Below, in pieces: positions 1-9,892 of a DNA stretch of 47,071 bases. The position numbers and the translations under genes were made by a program. Every line of letters starts with the position of its first letter. The stretch's first letter is position 1. A model generated the notes under the pieces. The model worked only from the letters and a program-made list of their open reading frames with translations. It ran no database searches and was not told where the DNA came from. This DNA is from Triparma columacea (lineage: Eukaryota > Sar > Bolidophyceae > Parmales > Triparmaceae), in the NCBI GenBank assembly GCA_030267965.1, contig BRYA01000366.1, forward strand, positions 1 to 47,071, read 5' to 3'.

Positions 1-109
1 TACGACTCGCTGAATCGAACTTACCTCGGTCTCGTCCAGCGTCCTCTTGAGAGCTTTTAGATTTAGACACTGTGAAGGGGACGACACAACACATTGCAAA
101 AGTGAGAAT

Positions 110-298
110 AAACTACAAAGTTTCAACGCGTCCTCCCGCGACTCTCCCACTCTCTTCTAGAGTATTAAACTGTCCTTTCTCTCTTCCGGCTCTCAACGCA
201 CAACTCACCTCCTCCCGCGTCCTCGTGACCGTTTTGAAAGTCTGCGGTAATGGCGATTATGGTGTTTGTCAGTCAACATGAAGAGATATCAACGCGTG
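110..298. repeat. Direct repeat, left copy (partner 640-831)
   Basis: This segment and 640-831 align along their whole length with scattered substitutions. Shared landmarks in order are ACTACAAAGTTTCAACGC, CCCGCGACTCTCCC, TAGAGTATTAAA, TCTCTCTTCCGGCT, ACAACTCACCT, and TCTGCGGTAATGGCGATTAT. The two lie 531 bp apart in the same orientation, with the 24-bp array between them. It is a tandem duplication of non-coding or decayed sequence. Confidence 0.85.
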
Positions 299-324
299 CT
301 CCTCGTTTCTGTGTAGCATATCAA

Positions 325-540
325 GCGCCCCACGCAGTCGCCGGAGACGGAACCCATGCGGTCGCCGCAGAAGCGCCCCATGCGGTCGCCGTAGAAGCGC
401 CCCATGTGGTCGCTGCTGACGGAACCCATGCGGTCGCCGGAGACGGATCCCATGCGGTCGCCGCAGACGGAACCCACGCGGTCGCCGCAGACGGAACCCA
501 TGCGGTCGCCGCAGACGGAACCCACGCGGTCGCCGCAGAC
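325..540. repeat. 24-bp tandem repeat, nine units
   Basis: Nine contiguous 24-bp units of the form GGAACCCATGCGGTCGCCGC plus four bases run head to tail with no spacers. Units differ by a few substitutions: the first, third and fourth begin GCGCCCCA instead of GGAACCCA. The period is a multiple of three, so all frames stay open through it, and the plus frame reads as repeats of DGTHAVAA. This explains the overlapping open frames on both strands here. It is a minisatellite; translation is not supported. Confidence 0.9.
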
Positions 541-639
541 CGGCGCGCGCGCATGTGGGCCGTGGCCACCGTCGAGCTCGACGCTGAGGGCCAGGCCCTC
601 CGCGAACGGCTCCTCACGTTCCGCACGCAGGCGGTGAGA

Positions 640-831
640 AAAAACTACAAAGTTTCAACGCTTCCTCCCGCGACTCTCCCGTTCTCTCCTAGAGTATTAA
701 ATTGAAATTTCTCTCTTCCGGCTTTCAATGCACAACTCACCTTGTTCAGCGTCCTCATGACCATTTTCAGAGTCTGCGGTAATGGCGATTATGGCAATTG
801 TTAGTCAAAATGAAAAGATTTCCACGCGTGA
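640..831. repeat. Direct repeat, right copy (partner 110-298)
   Basis: This is the right member of the pair described at 110-298. It diverges most in its last 40 bases, where CAGTCAACATGAAGAG is replaced by TAGTCAAAATGAAAAG. Confidence 0.85.
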
Positions 832-1677
832 TCCGACATATCGTCATTTTTTCCTGTAGAATTACCAAGACTTTCCACCCCTAAAACCCCTTGACACGAC
901 TCTCTCACCTTGTCCAGCGTCCCCACGAATTCTTTCAATTGACGAAGACGGAGTAACTTGCCTCTCATGGCCTAGATCGGGTAGTGAATGGCAGTTATCG
1001 GGCATCGGGGCGTCAACTTGAAGTGTATGAGTCTCCTCCACACGCTCTTCTCTCCCTCCTCGGGAATCGTTTTTCGTGTCCATGTGCTGTGAGCTCAACT
1101 CTCGCGCGGGGGATTTAGAATCTGTAGGGGCATGCGTACGTTTGGTGAGAGTGAGAATACTGCCGGTCTCGTCCCATGTTTGATATAGATGTTGCCCTCG
1201 ATTACTCAAGCCGGCATTTAGGTCCCTTCTGAGAATCACACCCACACACAGGTTCATCGCTGCCTCTCTCCTCAGGGTATTTTTGTGGTCACTTTCTCTT
1301 GATTTACGACTCCTCCGCCACAACGGCGCCTATATTATTCCGTTGCTCCTCCCCAATACCTACCTGCTCAGCACCAATGTTGTAGCCCCACTCCTTCAAG
1401 GGTCTTGAAAAAAACAGCCCCTTGATGTTGATTTGTTTTTCACTTTGGTCGTTGTACGCCCACGATGTGTGTGCTGGCCGAAGCTAAATTTTACGCTTCT
1501 TTGGCGAAATCCCCCGTAGTTGTCTGTTTGGCTGCAGTTAAGGTAATTAGGGATCCACACACTTTTTGACCGGCTGACTTGGTGCTCGGACTGCTTGTCG
1601 ACTTGGCCCCCCAAAGGCCCAAAGGACGGGGTTGAGCCAAATCCTGCAAATCCAAAACTCATTTGATTCGCAAAGCC

Positions 1678-2874
1678 ATGAAAGCGTGCTTATTCCTCAT
1701 CGCATCGAGCATCGTCTCCTTAACCTCGGCGTTTGCTCCCTCAACATCTTCAATGGTGAGGTTCAGGCCTCAAATTCCTCCCTCTGCATCATCGAGACCC
1801 GAGTTTCATCTTAGAGTCCATTTCTTTGCCACATTCTCCACTATCTAACACTTGCACGCCATTAACCCACAGCCTTCTACTCAACTTAATGCTATGAGTA
1901 AGAGTGTACCTTTCCTTCTTGCTCCTGCTAAGACAAAAGGATGGGTTGGCGATGTGGTAAGCGAAGCCCCTTCTCAAATATCCTCTAACTCTCGTTTTTT
2001 GGGGGGTTAAGAGGCTTGACAGGCTTGAAACCCTAACCATTCTCTCAGGCGCTCAATAATCGATGTATCTATTGAAGGGTTAACCCTAACAATCCTCCCT
2101 AACCCTTCTCTTTATCCCTCCCCCTCCCTCTCCCCCTCCGCTAAACCCTAAACAGGAGTTCGACCCCTTTAGCTTCACAGAAAACTTCGACATGAAGTGG
2201 CTCCGGGAGGCCGAGATCAAGCACTCCCGCGTCGCCATGCTCGCCACCCTCGGTTTCTGGCAGCAGCAGTGGGTGACCCTCCCAGGTATGACCCCCGTCG
2301 CGGACAGCAACTTGGCACCGGCGGTTGTGGGGGCGTCGGCCATGCTACAGATCGTTGTCTGGATGGGGGTGCTGGAATTCTGGACCAACAAGGTGAGTGA
2401 GCGGTGGGGGGGGAGGGGGGGGGGGGGGTTGGCACAATTTTGAAATATCATCCCCTCCCCCCATCCTTACCCCCACCCCCCACCCCAGGGCAATGTGACG
2501 ATGGAGACAATGTTCAAGGACCCCACCCGCGTCCCTGGTGATCTAGGTTTCGACCCCCTAGGTCTGTCCGTAGGCCAGTCCAAGGAGGGCATGGAGCGTA
2601 TGCAGGTGAGAAGAATCCACGCCGCCCGGAGTTGGGGTGGTTGGGGTGGGTGTGCTGGCCAATACCACACCCCTTTCCCAAAAAAAACACACGGGGATCA
2701 TGTGGAAGGTTGAGAGAAAGCCCTAACACGCCGTTGAAAACCCCACCCCACCCCTCACACACACCCCCCCACACACACACCCAGCTCCGTGAGCTGAAGA
2801 ACGGGCGCCTCGCGATGCTTGCCATCGGCGGTATGATCCACCACAACTGGGTCTTTGGGGAGCCTCTTTTTTAA
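1678..2874 (+). CDS. Fucoxanthin chlorophyll a/c-type light-harvesting protein
   Basis: Five exons (1678-1755, 1873-1956, 2156-2392, 2489-2605, 2785-2874) join in phase 0 to give 201 residues, the usual size for this antenna family. Exon 1 is a signal peptide ending LTSAFAPS, the ASAF-type motif that directs proteins into complex plastids. The mature part has the three expected membrane helices. Helix 1 carries Glu74, His77 and Arg79 (REAEIKHSR), helix 3 carries Glu175, Asn178 and Arg180 (RELKNGR), and a middle helix lies near residues 95-130; these are the chlorophyll-ligand and charge-pair residues of the LHC fold. The GFDPLGL motif precedes helix 3. It would bind chlorophyll a/c and fucoxanthin in thylakoids. 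Whether it is Lhcf- or Lhcr-type cannot be settled by eye, though the loop before helix 3 looks Lhcr-like. Introns are C/G-run rich. It converges on the histidine gene. Confidence 0.93.
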
Positions 2875-3078
2875 TTTCATCACGAAGCCATTTGGCAACA
2901 ACTGGGGGGGAGACGGGATAGGGGGGGGAGGGGGGAGGTAATTGAATAGGAGGAAAAGAAAACGTCTAAATCTAAATTGTTTTCAAATTTCACGGCGAGG
3001 GTACGGTGGTTGCGTTTAAGTCCTTAAAAACCTTCCTTCCCCCATCCTTCCCCTCTCCCCCCCCCCTCCCCCCTTACT

Positions 3079-3967
3079 TCATGTCCCCCCCCCCTCCTCT
3101 TGTTCTCTCCTATGCCATTCAACAACATCGTCATACTTAATATCCCCCCCAAAGCAGTCCAGCGCGCTCCCAATCGTCAAATCGACCTTCCCCCCCCCGA
3201 GTTCCTTCACTCTATCCAAGTCCTCCAACTCGCTTACCCCCCCCGCGTACGTAACGGGGATAGGTGACGCTTCCCCTAGCAGCGTAACGAGGTCCTCGAG
3301 TATCCCGCATCTCTTACCCTCGTTCTCGACTCCGTGTACCAAGAACTCGTCGCAGTACTCGCTGAGGTCTTCCAGAGTTGAGGGGGAGACGGGAACGTCG
3401 GTGTAGACCTGCCAACGGTCGGTTACGACGTAGTAGGGACCGGTTGGATCGGAGGGCATACGACGGCAGGATAGGTCGATTACTATTCTATCCTTACCGA
3501 CTTTATCACGAAGTTCCTTTAACCTATCGTAGTCGAGTTTACCGTCCCTAAACAACCAGCTGGTTACAATAACGTGGCTCGCTCCACTCTCTATCCACTC
3601 CATAGCGTTCCCCGAGTTGATGCCGCCGCCGATTTGGAGGTTGTTGGGGTAGGCGGAGAGGGCGGACTTTGCGGATGGGGTGTTACCGGAACCTAGCATT
3701 ATTACGTGACCACCTGTTAAGTTTGAGGTACGGTACATTGAAGCGAACTTTGAAGCTTCAACGGGGGTGATTGGGGAGGAGGGGGGGGGAGGGCGTTAGA
3801 GGAGGAAGGGGTGGGGAGGGGAGAAAGAAATAAAACTCACCAGGCTCGGAGGAGGTGAAGTTAGTCTGTCCTGCGTCGTTTTCGCCTGATTTGGAGTCTT
3901 TTAGGGTTGATCCTACTATCTGTTTAACGCTACCTTGGTGTAGATCGATACATGGTCTAAACTTCAT
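3079..3967 (-). CDS. HIS6: ProFAR isomerase (HisA/HIS6), histidine biosynthesis
   Basis: Two exons (3841-3967, 3079-3755) encode 267 residues, close to yeast His6. The enzyme isomerises the aminoaldose ProFAR to the aminoketose PRFAR, the fourth step of histidine synthesis. The start at 3967 is chosen because the conserved first strand RPCIDLHQG, with the catalytic Asp, follows at once; the frame is open upstream to 4069 but not conserved. Other landmarks are [28 protein letters not shown] (second catalytic Asp region), [12 protein letters not shown] and TYAGGVS. These match the eukaryotic His6 branch rather than bacterial HisA. The splice joins SSEP to ASKFASMYR, where yeast has a similar sequence. 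No plastid presequence is visible in this frame. It lies head-to-head with the truncated PH gene, starts 153 bp apart. Confidence 0.92.
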
Positions 3968-4030
3968 TGAGAAAATTGGGGTGATTTGTGAGCTCTGCCT
4001 TTTGAGCTTTTTCGAGACAGTGCCCTTTTC

Positions 4031-5356
4031 TCTCTCATAATTTGTAATTTTGTTGGGGATAATCCTCACAGCGTATCAGCGTGTTACATCTTGACAACTG
4101 AATTTGTGTAGAATCTACATATGGATACAATAAAGTCAGCGCAAAAGAGTTTAAATGTGGCTAAAAATGTGGCTAAAAATGCAGTCATCTCCATTCCAAC
4201 ATCGTTGCCAACTTTGGGTTATATGTCTATTAATTCTAATAACTCCTCATTTACAATCAAAGTGAGTTATTGTAGCTACTTCTGATGAGTAAACGAGTAT
4301 GTGTGCGTAGTGTGTGTGTATATATATTGAGTTTTTGGAGAAATTGAGAAGACATCTCTTTCCTCTCGACCCTCATTACATTTTGGGACATTTTAGGCAA
4401 CTATTACTACTGCGACAAATATACACACATACTCACACACTCACAACTTACGCACACACATACACACACCCCAACCCCCCCACACACACACCCCACACAC
4501 ACTCCCTCCCCCCCAGTCAGCACCATCAAGAACCCCCTCAGTCCTAACAGGTCTCTCCACCCATTCCGGTTGGCTTGAGAAGAAGGACGAGTCCGGTAAC
4601 TGGAACCTCCGTTTCGTCTGTGCCGTCCCCCACACCTTCCTCTACTACTTCTCCTCCGATTCCCCCTCCGCGACCCCATGCGGTATAATCGACCTAGAGT
4701 GTTACACGAACGTAATAAGAACAGCACCCCCACACACCTCCACATCCTCCCTATCCTCAACCTCATCCTCCGAACCCTCCGTTGTCCTACAGCTATGCGG
4801 GTCAGATAGAATAAGTCCAAACCTCCGTTCCTTCTATTTCCGTGCCCCCTCCCCCCCCTCTGCTGATTTATGGACAGACGCGTTCTTATCCGGTCGTCAT
4901 GATTCCCTCCTCGAGTCTCTCTCAGCGTTCAAGGACCTCCAGGGTGGTTACTCTAAGCAGCTAAACGCGTGTAACGAGATAGCGATTCAAGCTGAGGCTA
5001 GAGGTAAGGAGTCTCGTGATGAGTGTTACCGTGTTAGGCAGAACGCTGAAGGGAATAGGGGGGAGGTTAAGAAAGGGGCGCTGGAGGTTGTTAAGGTTAT
5101 AGGTGCAATAGGGGGAGGGGGGGATGATAAGGAAGGGGGACAGGAGGGACAAAGGGATGCAGTTAAGAGGGTTATGAAACTATCAAGGGAGGGAGACGTT
5201 GCCGGGGTTATGGAGGTTATCCTGGAAAGGGTTAGGGGACAGAGGGAGGAACTCGAGAAGTCGAAGGAGGTGGCGTATGAATTGAGGTTCGAGGTTACGG
5301 AGGGGAGGGCGGAGAGGGAACTTGAGGTCGCGGAGGTTAAGAAGAGGGCGGAGGAA
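4031..5356. repeat. Large tandem duplication, left segment
   Basis: This segment matches 7428-8731 nearly base for base. It starts about 90 bp upstream of the PH gene ATG and runs through exon 1, the intron and two thirds of exon 2, stopping at GCGGAGGAA in the coding sequence. The histidine gene to its left is not duplicated. The intron copies differ by several substitutions and small indels. Confidence 0.93.
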
Positions 5357-5374
5357 TTAAGGAGAAACTACTAG
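4121..5374 (+). CDS. PH-domain/coiled-coil protein, truncated left copy
   Basis: Exon 1 (4121-4261, 47 codons) and exon 2 (4517-5374) encode 332 residues. The protein opens MDTIKSAQKSLNVAKN. It then has a PH domain at about residues 60-165 (SGWLEKKDESGNWNLRF, FLYYFSSD, CGIIDL, DLWTDAF) and the start of a charged coiled coil. At 5356 identity with the complete copy at 7518-9892 ends abruptly, and five unrelated residues (LRRNY) precede a stop. Over the shared coding sequence I count about twenty base differences, of which only one changes a residue (Lys at 5258-5260, Arg in the other copy). The copy has therefore kept its reading frame and splice sites although it lacks about half the protein. 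It may be a recent truncation, or a short protein still under selection. PH domains usually bind phosphoinositides or proteins; the specific role is unknown. Confidence 0.75.
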
Positions 5375-5534
5375 CCACTTTAAGGGAGGAACTCGAGGGG
5401 GTGGGGGGGGGGAGGGAGGGGGAGCGAGAGAGATGGGGGGGAGCGAGAGAGATGGGGGGTCGCTTAGTAAGAATATAAATAATAATTGATTTATATTCTA
5501 CCAATCTTGAGAGATTCAAACTTCTTGAGATCGT

Positions 5535-5640
5535 AATGCTTTTTAATTTTGAATAGTTTTAATTGAAGCTCTCGTTAACGCGGTGCGGAGGGTACCTTCA
5601 GATGTTATAAAGGCGCGTGTAGTGAAGAGTTATGAACTCC
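5535..5640 (+). repeat. Inverted-repeat unit 1
   Basis: This unit runs from AATGCTTTTTAATTTTGAAT through GAAGCTCTCGTTAACGC and GGGTACCTTCAGATGTTATA to AGAGTTATGA. Its best partner, in reverse complement, is 6527-6632. It is also related to units at 5706-5782 and 6362-6455. The four make two inverted pairs around the hairpin. Confidence 0.8.
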
Positions 5641-5705
5641 GCGAACACAGACAGGGGAGGGGAGGGGAAAAGTGCTCTTCACTCCTCAGCGCTCTAACCT
5701 AGACT

Positions 5706-5782
5706 AAATGAAAGCCCTTGACAGCGGGGTTCGAACAGCACCTTCGGATCTTGTTTACACGCGCGTTGTAAAGAGTTATGAG
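5706..5782 (+). repeat. Inverted-repeat unit 2
   Basis: This shares AATGAAAGCCCTTGACAGCG and CACCTTCGGATCTT with the reverse complement of 6362-6455, and AAAGAGTTATGA with unit 1. A short segment just before it (5671-5701, CTCTTCACTCCTCAGCGCTC) recurs in reverse complement at about 6719-6749. Confidence 0.75.
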
Positions 5783-5996
5783 CATTTTTAACCCTCCGAA
5801 CCCGAATCTCACCGAACCCGAACCCGAATCTCACCGAACCCGAACCAGACGGGGAAGGGGAAGGGGAAGGGATCCTCAGAGCAGGATCCAGACATCAAAG
5901 AAGACAGAGCCAAGACAGAGCCAACATCCAAAGCCAAGACAGAGCACCGACAGCCCGAGCCAAGAACAAAGCCACAAGACAGTAACAGAATGGGGT

Positions 5997-6087
5997 ATGT
6001 GTGTATAAATGTATGTAGTATAAATGTATGTAGTCTTCGCTTCGCTCCTCCTACATACATTTATACTACATACATTTATACACACAT
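5997..6087. repeat. Perfect hairpin, 37-bp arms
   Basis: The arms 5997-6033 and 6051-6087 are exact reverse complements of 37 bp around a 17-nt loop (6034-6050). Each arm is built from two direct copies of TATAAATGTATGTAG. It sits near the middle of the larger inverted-repeat structure and would form a cruciform or a very stable RNA stem. Confidence 0.97.
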
Positions 6088-6361
6088 TATTATTATTCTT
6101 TGTTGGCTCTGTCTCTGTGTCTCTGTGCTCTGTCCCCTCTTGGTTCCCATCTTCTTCTGGTTCCCCTCCCTCTCCTCTTCTTCTCCTCCCCTCCCCTCCC
6201 CTCCCCTCCCTTCCTTCTCTGTTGTTGTTGTTGCTCCTCCCTCTCCCTCCCTCTCCCTCCCTCTCCCTCCCTGGATTTGGTTTTGGATTTTGGGTCTTTC
6301 TCGGCTCGGTCGGTCTTTTCGGTTGGTTATTTTCTCAATTTTCTCATCTTCTCTTCCCCCT

Positions 6362-6455
6362 TTTTAAGATCTGAAGGTACCCTCCGCACTGCGCTGTCAA
6401 GGGCTTCATTTCGAGCTATTCAAACTGAAAAAGGGTTACAAACTCACAAAGTTTC
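6362..6455 (-). repeat. Inverted-repeat unit 3
   Basis: In reverse complement this reads GAATAGCTCGAAATGAAGCC then CTTGACAGCGCAGTGCGGAG and GGTACCTTCAGATCTT, matching unit 2 in its middle and unit 1 at GTGCGGAGGGTACCTTCAGA. Confidence 0.8.
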
Positions 6456-6526
6456 CTCCTCCGTCTCGTCTGGAAGTCTCCTCTTTCTCCAAATTTCCCT
6501 CTTTCCATCGCCCTTTCTCCCCCCTT

Positions 6527-6632
6527 TTAAGCGTTTTATAACATACTGAGGGTACCGCTCGAACAGCGTTAACGAGAGCTTTCATTTGACCTATTCAAAT
6601 TTAAAAAGCATTACAAACTCGCAAAGTTGTGT
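6527..6632 (-). repeat. Inverted-repeat unit 4
   Basis: In reverse complement this reads GTAATGCTTTTTAAATTTGA then GAAAGCTCTCGTTAACGC and GGTACCCTCAGTATGTTATA, closely matching unit 1 at 5535-5640. Confidence 0.8.
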
Positions 6633-7140
6633 GGAGAGTTATGTTGTTGAGAGAAGGGAAGGGTTTGGCGCGCTGAGGAGTACACACGTTGCTTAGAGAG
6701 CGCTGTTTGTGTTAGGGTTAGGATTAGAGCGCTGAGGAGTGAAGAGTGATTCTGTTAGGGGTTACGTTGCTCTTAAACAGAGAGATATGTTGGTGAGAGA
6801 AGGGAGAAGAGAGAGAAGACAGGGTTACGGTTATTAAACGAGAGTTATGTTAGGGTTATGTTAGGGTTAGGCTAGAGTGCTGTTAGGGTTAGGTTACGTT
6901 GAGGGGAGCGAGTATCAGAGAGAGAGTATGGAAGGTGGAGTGCTGAGGGAGTGTGTGAGTGTGAGGGTGATGGTTAGGCTTAGGGTTACGAGGGTGCTTC
7001 TGTTAGGGTTAGGTTAGAGTGCTGTGTGTTTGGGTGTGTGAGTGTGAGTGTAAGTGTGTGTGTGTGTCTCTCTCTCTCTCTCTCTCTCTCTCCATGTGTG
7101 TGTGTGTGTGAGTGTGTAGGTGTCTGAGTGTATGTGTTAT

Positions 7141-7218
7141 GGTTAGGGTTAGGGTTAGGGTTATAGATGCGTGCGTGAGAAGGGAGAAAGGGTTAGGGTT
7201 AGGGTTAGGGTTAGGGTT
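7141..7218 (+). repeat. Interstitial telomere-like (TTAGGG)n array
   Basis: Two runs of exact TTAGGG units, about four in the first (7141-7163) and about five in the second (7189-7218), are split by 25 bp. Degenerate TTAGGG or TTATGTTAGGG units precede them from about 6710. TTAGGG is the common eukaryotic telomere repeat. The G-rich strand is the plus strand, so a telomere made of it would have ended to the right. It lies between the truncated and complete copies of the duplicated gene. Confidence 0.85.
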
Positions 7219-7427
7219 GGAATTTTTTTTCCTTCGGAAGTGACGGAGATGAGGGAGCTGAGGCATTTGAATTCAAGACACTCGTAAACCCTAAATGCAT
7301 ATATTGTTGCCCAAACGTACATTATTATTATTATTATTATTAACCCCCGCCATGCCAACCGCTCTTTCCAGCCCATGTCCCCGGTCCTTTAAATCTAAAT
7401 ATTTTCTTCTCCCTTCCTTTTTCTCCT

Positions 7428-8731
7428 TCTCTCATAATTTGTAATTTTGTTGGGGATAATCCTCACAGCTTGTCAGCGTGTACATCTTCGACAACTATAT
7501 TTGTATATAATCTGGATATGGATACAATAAAGTCAGCGCAAAAGAGTTTAAATGTGGCTAAAAATGTGGCTAAAAATGCAGTAATCTCCATTCCAACATC
7601 GTTGCCAACCTTGGGTTATATGTCTATTAATTCTAATAACTCCTCATTTACGATTAAAGTGAGTTATTCTAGCTACTTCTGATGAGTAAACGAGTATGTG
7701 TGCGTAGTGTGTGCGTATATATATTGAGTTTTTGGAGAAATTGAGAAGACATCTCTCTCCTCTCGACCCTCATTACATTTTAGGCAACTATCATAACTGC
7801 GACAAATACACACACTACTCACACACACACCACTTACACACACATCACTCACACACTCCCTCCCCCCACACACACACTCCCTCCCCCCCAGTCAGCACCA
7901 TCACGAACCCCCTCAGTCCTAACAGGTCTCTCCACCCATTCCGGTTGGCTTGAGAAGAAGGACGAGTCCGGTAACTGGAACCTCCGTTTCGTCTGCGCCG
8001 TCCCGCACACCTTCCTCTACTACTTCTCCTCCGATTCCCCCTCCGCGACCCCATGCGGTATAATCGATCTAGAGTGTTACACGAACGTAATAAGAACAGC
8101 GCCCCCACACACCTCCACATCCTCACTATCCTCAACCTCATCCTCCGAGCCCTCCGTGGTCCTACAGCTATGCGGTTCAGATAGAATAAGTCCAAACCTC
8201 CGTTCCTTCTATTTCCGTGCTCCCTCCCCACCCTCTGCTGATTTATGGACAGACGCGTTCTTATCCGGTCGTCATGATTCCCTCCTAGAGTCTCTCTCTG
8301 CATTCAAGGACCTCCAGGGTGGTTACTCTAAGCAGCTAAACGCGTGTAACGAGATAGCGATTCAAGCCGAGGCTAGAGGTAAGGAGTCTCGTGATGAGTG
8401 TTACCGTGTTAGGCAGAACGCCGAGGGGAATAGGGGGGAGGTTAAGAAAGGGGCGCTGGAGGTTGTTAAGGTCATAGGTGCAATAGGGGGAGGGGGGGAT
8501 GATAAGGAAGGGGGACAGGAGGGACAAAGGGATGCGGTTAAGAGGGTTATGAAACTATCAAGGGAGGGAGACGTTGCAGGGGTTATGGAGGTTATCCTGG
8601 AGAGGGTTAGGGGACAGAGGGAGGAACTCGAGAGGTCGAAGGAGGTGGCGTATGAATTGAGGTTCGAGGTTACGGAGGGGAGGGCGGAGAGGGAACTTGA
8701 GGTCGCGGAGGTTAAGAAGAGGGCGGAGGAA
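7428..8731. repeat. Large tandem duplication, right segment
   Basis: This is the right copy of the segment at 4031-5356. Identity begins at TCTCTCATAATTTG and ends inside exon 2 of the PH gene at GCGGAGGAA, after which this copy continues with its own coding sequence. Confidence 0.93.
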
Positions 8732-9892
8732 AACGTAGCTGAGGAGAAAGCTAAACGAGTGCAAGTGGAGGAGGAGGTTGGGGTGATGAACGAAAGGGTC
8801 AGGTCGATCGAGAGGGAGAGGGACGCTTTGGCATTGGAGTTCCAGATGCTAGGGGGGCAGAAGGAGAAGGTTGATAGGAGGAGGAGGGAGGCGGGGGAAC
8901 ATAAGAAGATACTTGTTAGGGAGGTCATCGCGCAGAGGGGTAAAATCGAGTACTACGCGGAGAGGAATAGGCTACTGGAAGCGAGCGTTGACAGGAAGAA
9001 GGAGGGGATGAAGGGACTTAGGGAACAGGTTAGGGAACTCAAGGAGAAGCTGGAGGGGAAGGAAAGGCTTTTGCAGGCCATGGTTACAGAGAGACAAACA
9101 TCGCAAGGCAGCGCTACCCTTAACCACAAGATCGGAGGTGGCGACATATCGCAAACAATCCAAGGCTCAATGTCCTCCCTCTCCACCCCCTCCTCAAGCT
9201 TCGAGCCCCCCGTCGTCTCTACCACCACCCTCCCCCCGTCCTCACCATCCTCCTCTGACGCTGACTCGATCGACGCTGCGCTCGACGATCACGACCTCCA
9301 AGACAGGGCTCGTCACAGCGTTTCAGTCGCAGCTACGGGAGCCCTCCCTACCCTCCCCCCCCCTACCCCCGTCACTACCGGGACGACAGCACAGGACATA
9401 ATCGACGGGTCAGACGAAGACAACGACTCAACGTTCCCTACAAACCTACAACCTAACCCCACAACCCTACCATCGTCGGAGAAGATATCCTGCCTCTCAC
9501 CAAACGGTAAAAAGTCATCCTCCTTCTACGGAAACGCTGCTGCCAGAAAACTGGGGGAGGATAAAGGGTGGGAAACTAATAAGGCTGTTAACGACGCGGA
9601 GGAACTACCTAAGAGAATCGTGCAACAGGGAATCGTTAGGATATCATCATACGGTTGTAGCGGGGGTAGGGGTGGTGGGGGTAGGGGAAGTGGTGGTGGA
9701 GGGGTTCCACAAAGAAGTTTGAGCAATTTATCACTATCTGACGTGAGGGAACAAACAAATCAAGGTGGACGTGAAATTATGCATATGACGAAGGAGGAAT
9801 ATGAGTCACTTACGGTGGCGGCGAAATCTAGACTGCAGGCGGAGGGGAAGTATATTGAACTTGAGGAGAGGAACTGTAAACACGAGGAGTAA
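7518..9892 (+). CDS. PH-domain/coiled-coil protein, complete right copy
   Basis: Exon 1 (7518-7658) and exon 2 (7892-9892) encode 713 residues. The N-terminal 47 residues resemble a short amphipathic stretch. A PH domain follows at about 60-165 with the WLEKK, RFVCAV, LYYFSSD, GIIDL and terminal-helix LWTDAF features, interrupted by a Ser/Thr loop. A long charged coiled coil spans about 190-410. A Ser/Pro/Thr-rich linker (about 410-540), a Gly-rich patch (about 600-620) and a basic-acidic tail come last. No catalytic domain is visible. A membrane-recruited or cytoskeletal scaffold is a reasonable inference, but the function is unknown. The intron is pyrimidine- and CA-repeat-rich. The final exon is GC-rich with long C runs, and the gene converges on the DOCK gene. 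Confidence 0.82.

Larger units (their letters stand above)
1..1677. other. Repeat-rich region with no recognisable gene
   Basis: I see no gene that can be supported here. The stretch holds a pair of roughly 190-bp direct repeats (about 110-298 and 640-831) around a 24-bp tandem array (325-540). On the minus strand, short segments at 209-241 and 741-773 look like 33-nt exons: each is preceded by CCGCAG, followed by GTGAG, and would encode 11 residues. A related segment near 909 lacks the acceptor. A minus-strand open frame at 862-1323 (153 codons, rich in Arg and Ser) resembles no family I know, and its composition fits chance. The region could be the decayed or repetitive end of a gene lying to the left on the minus strand. 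Confidence 0.5.
5375..7517. other. Gene-free spacer of inverted repeats, microsatellites and telomere-like repeats
   Basis: I see no gene in this 2.1 kb between the two PH gene copies. From left to right it holds a G-run; two repeat units at 5535-5640 and 5706-5782; a C/A-rich tract with GAACCCGAA repeats; a hairpin at 5997-6087; a polypyrimidine tract at about 6160-6275; two inverted copies of the repeat unit at 6362-6455 and 6527-6632; TTAGGG-like sequence that becomes regular at 7141-7218; TG and TC microsatellites near 7030-7115; an ATT microsatellite at about 7319-7342; and finally the start of the duplicated segment at 7428. All open frames here are low-complexity. Confidence 0.8.

Noticed and set aside
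325..540. CRISPR-like array of short repeats
   Set aside because: The 24-bp units are directly adjacent, with no spacers, and the genome is eukaryotic; it is a minisatellite.
862..1323. Minus-strand open frame of 153 codons
   Set aside because: No similarity, no hydrophobic core, and composition of random Arg/Ser-rich sequence; not listed as a gene.
3968..4069. 34-codon N-terminal extension of the histidine enzyme as a plastid presequence
   Set aside because: It lacks a hydrophobic signal segment and an ASAF-type motif, and overlaps the duplicated promoter region of the neighbouring gene.
5706..5760. tRNA-like B-box (GGTTCGAAC) in a repeat unit
   Set aside because: No cloverleaf can be folded around it, the A-box is missing, and the sibling repeat units lack the motif. 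A tRNA-derived SINE remains only a remote possibility.
5809..6549. Overlapping open frames on both strands around the hairpin
   Set aside because: They translate palindromic and polypyrimidine sequence into low-complexity Ser/Pro/Leu runs.
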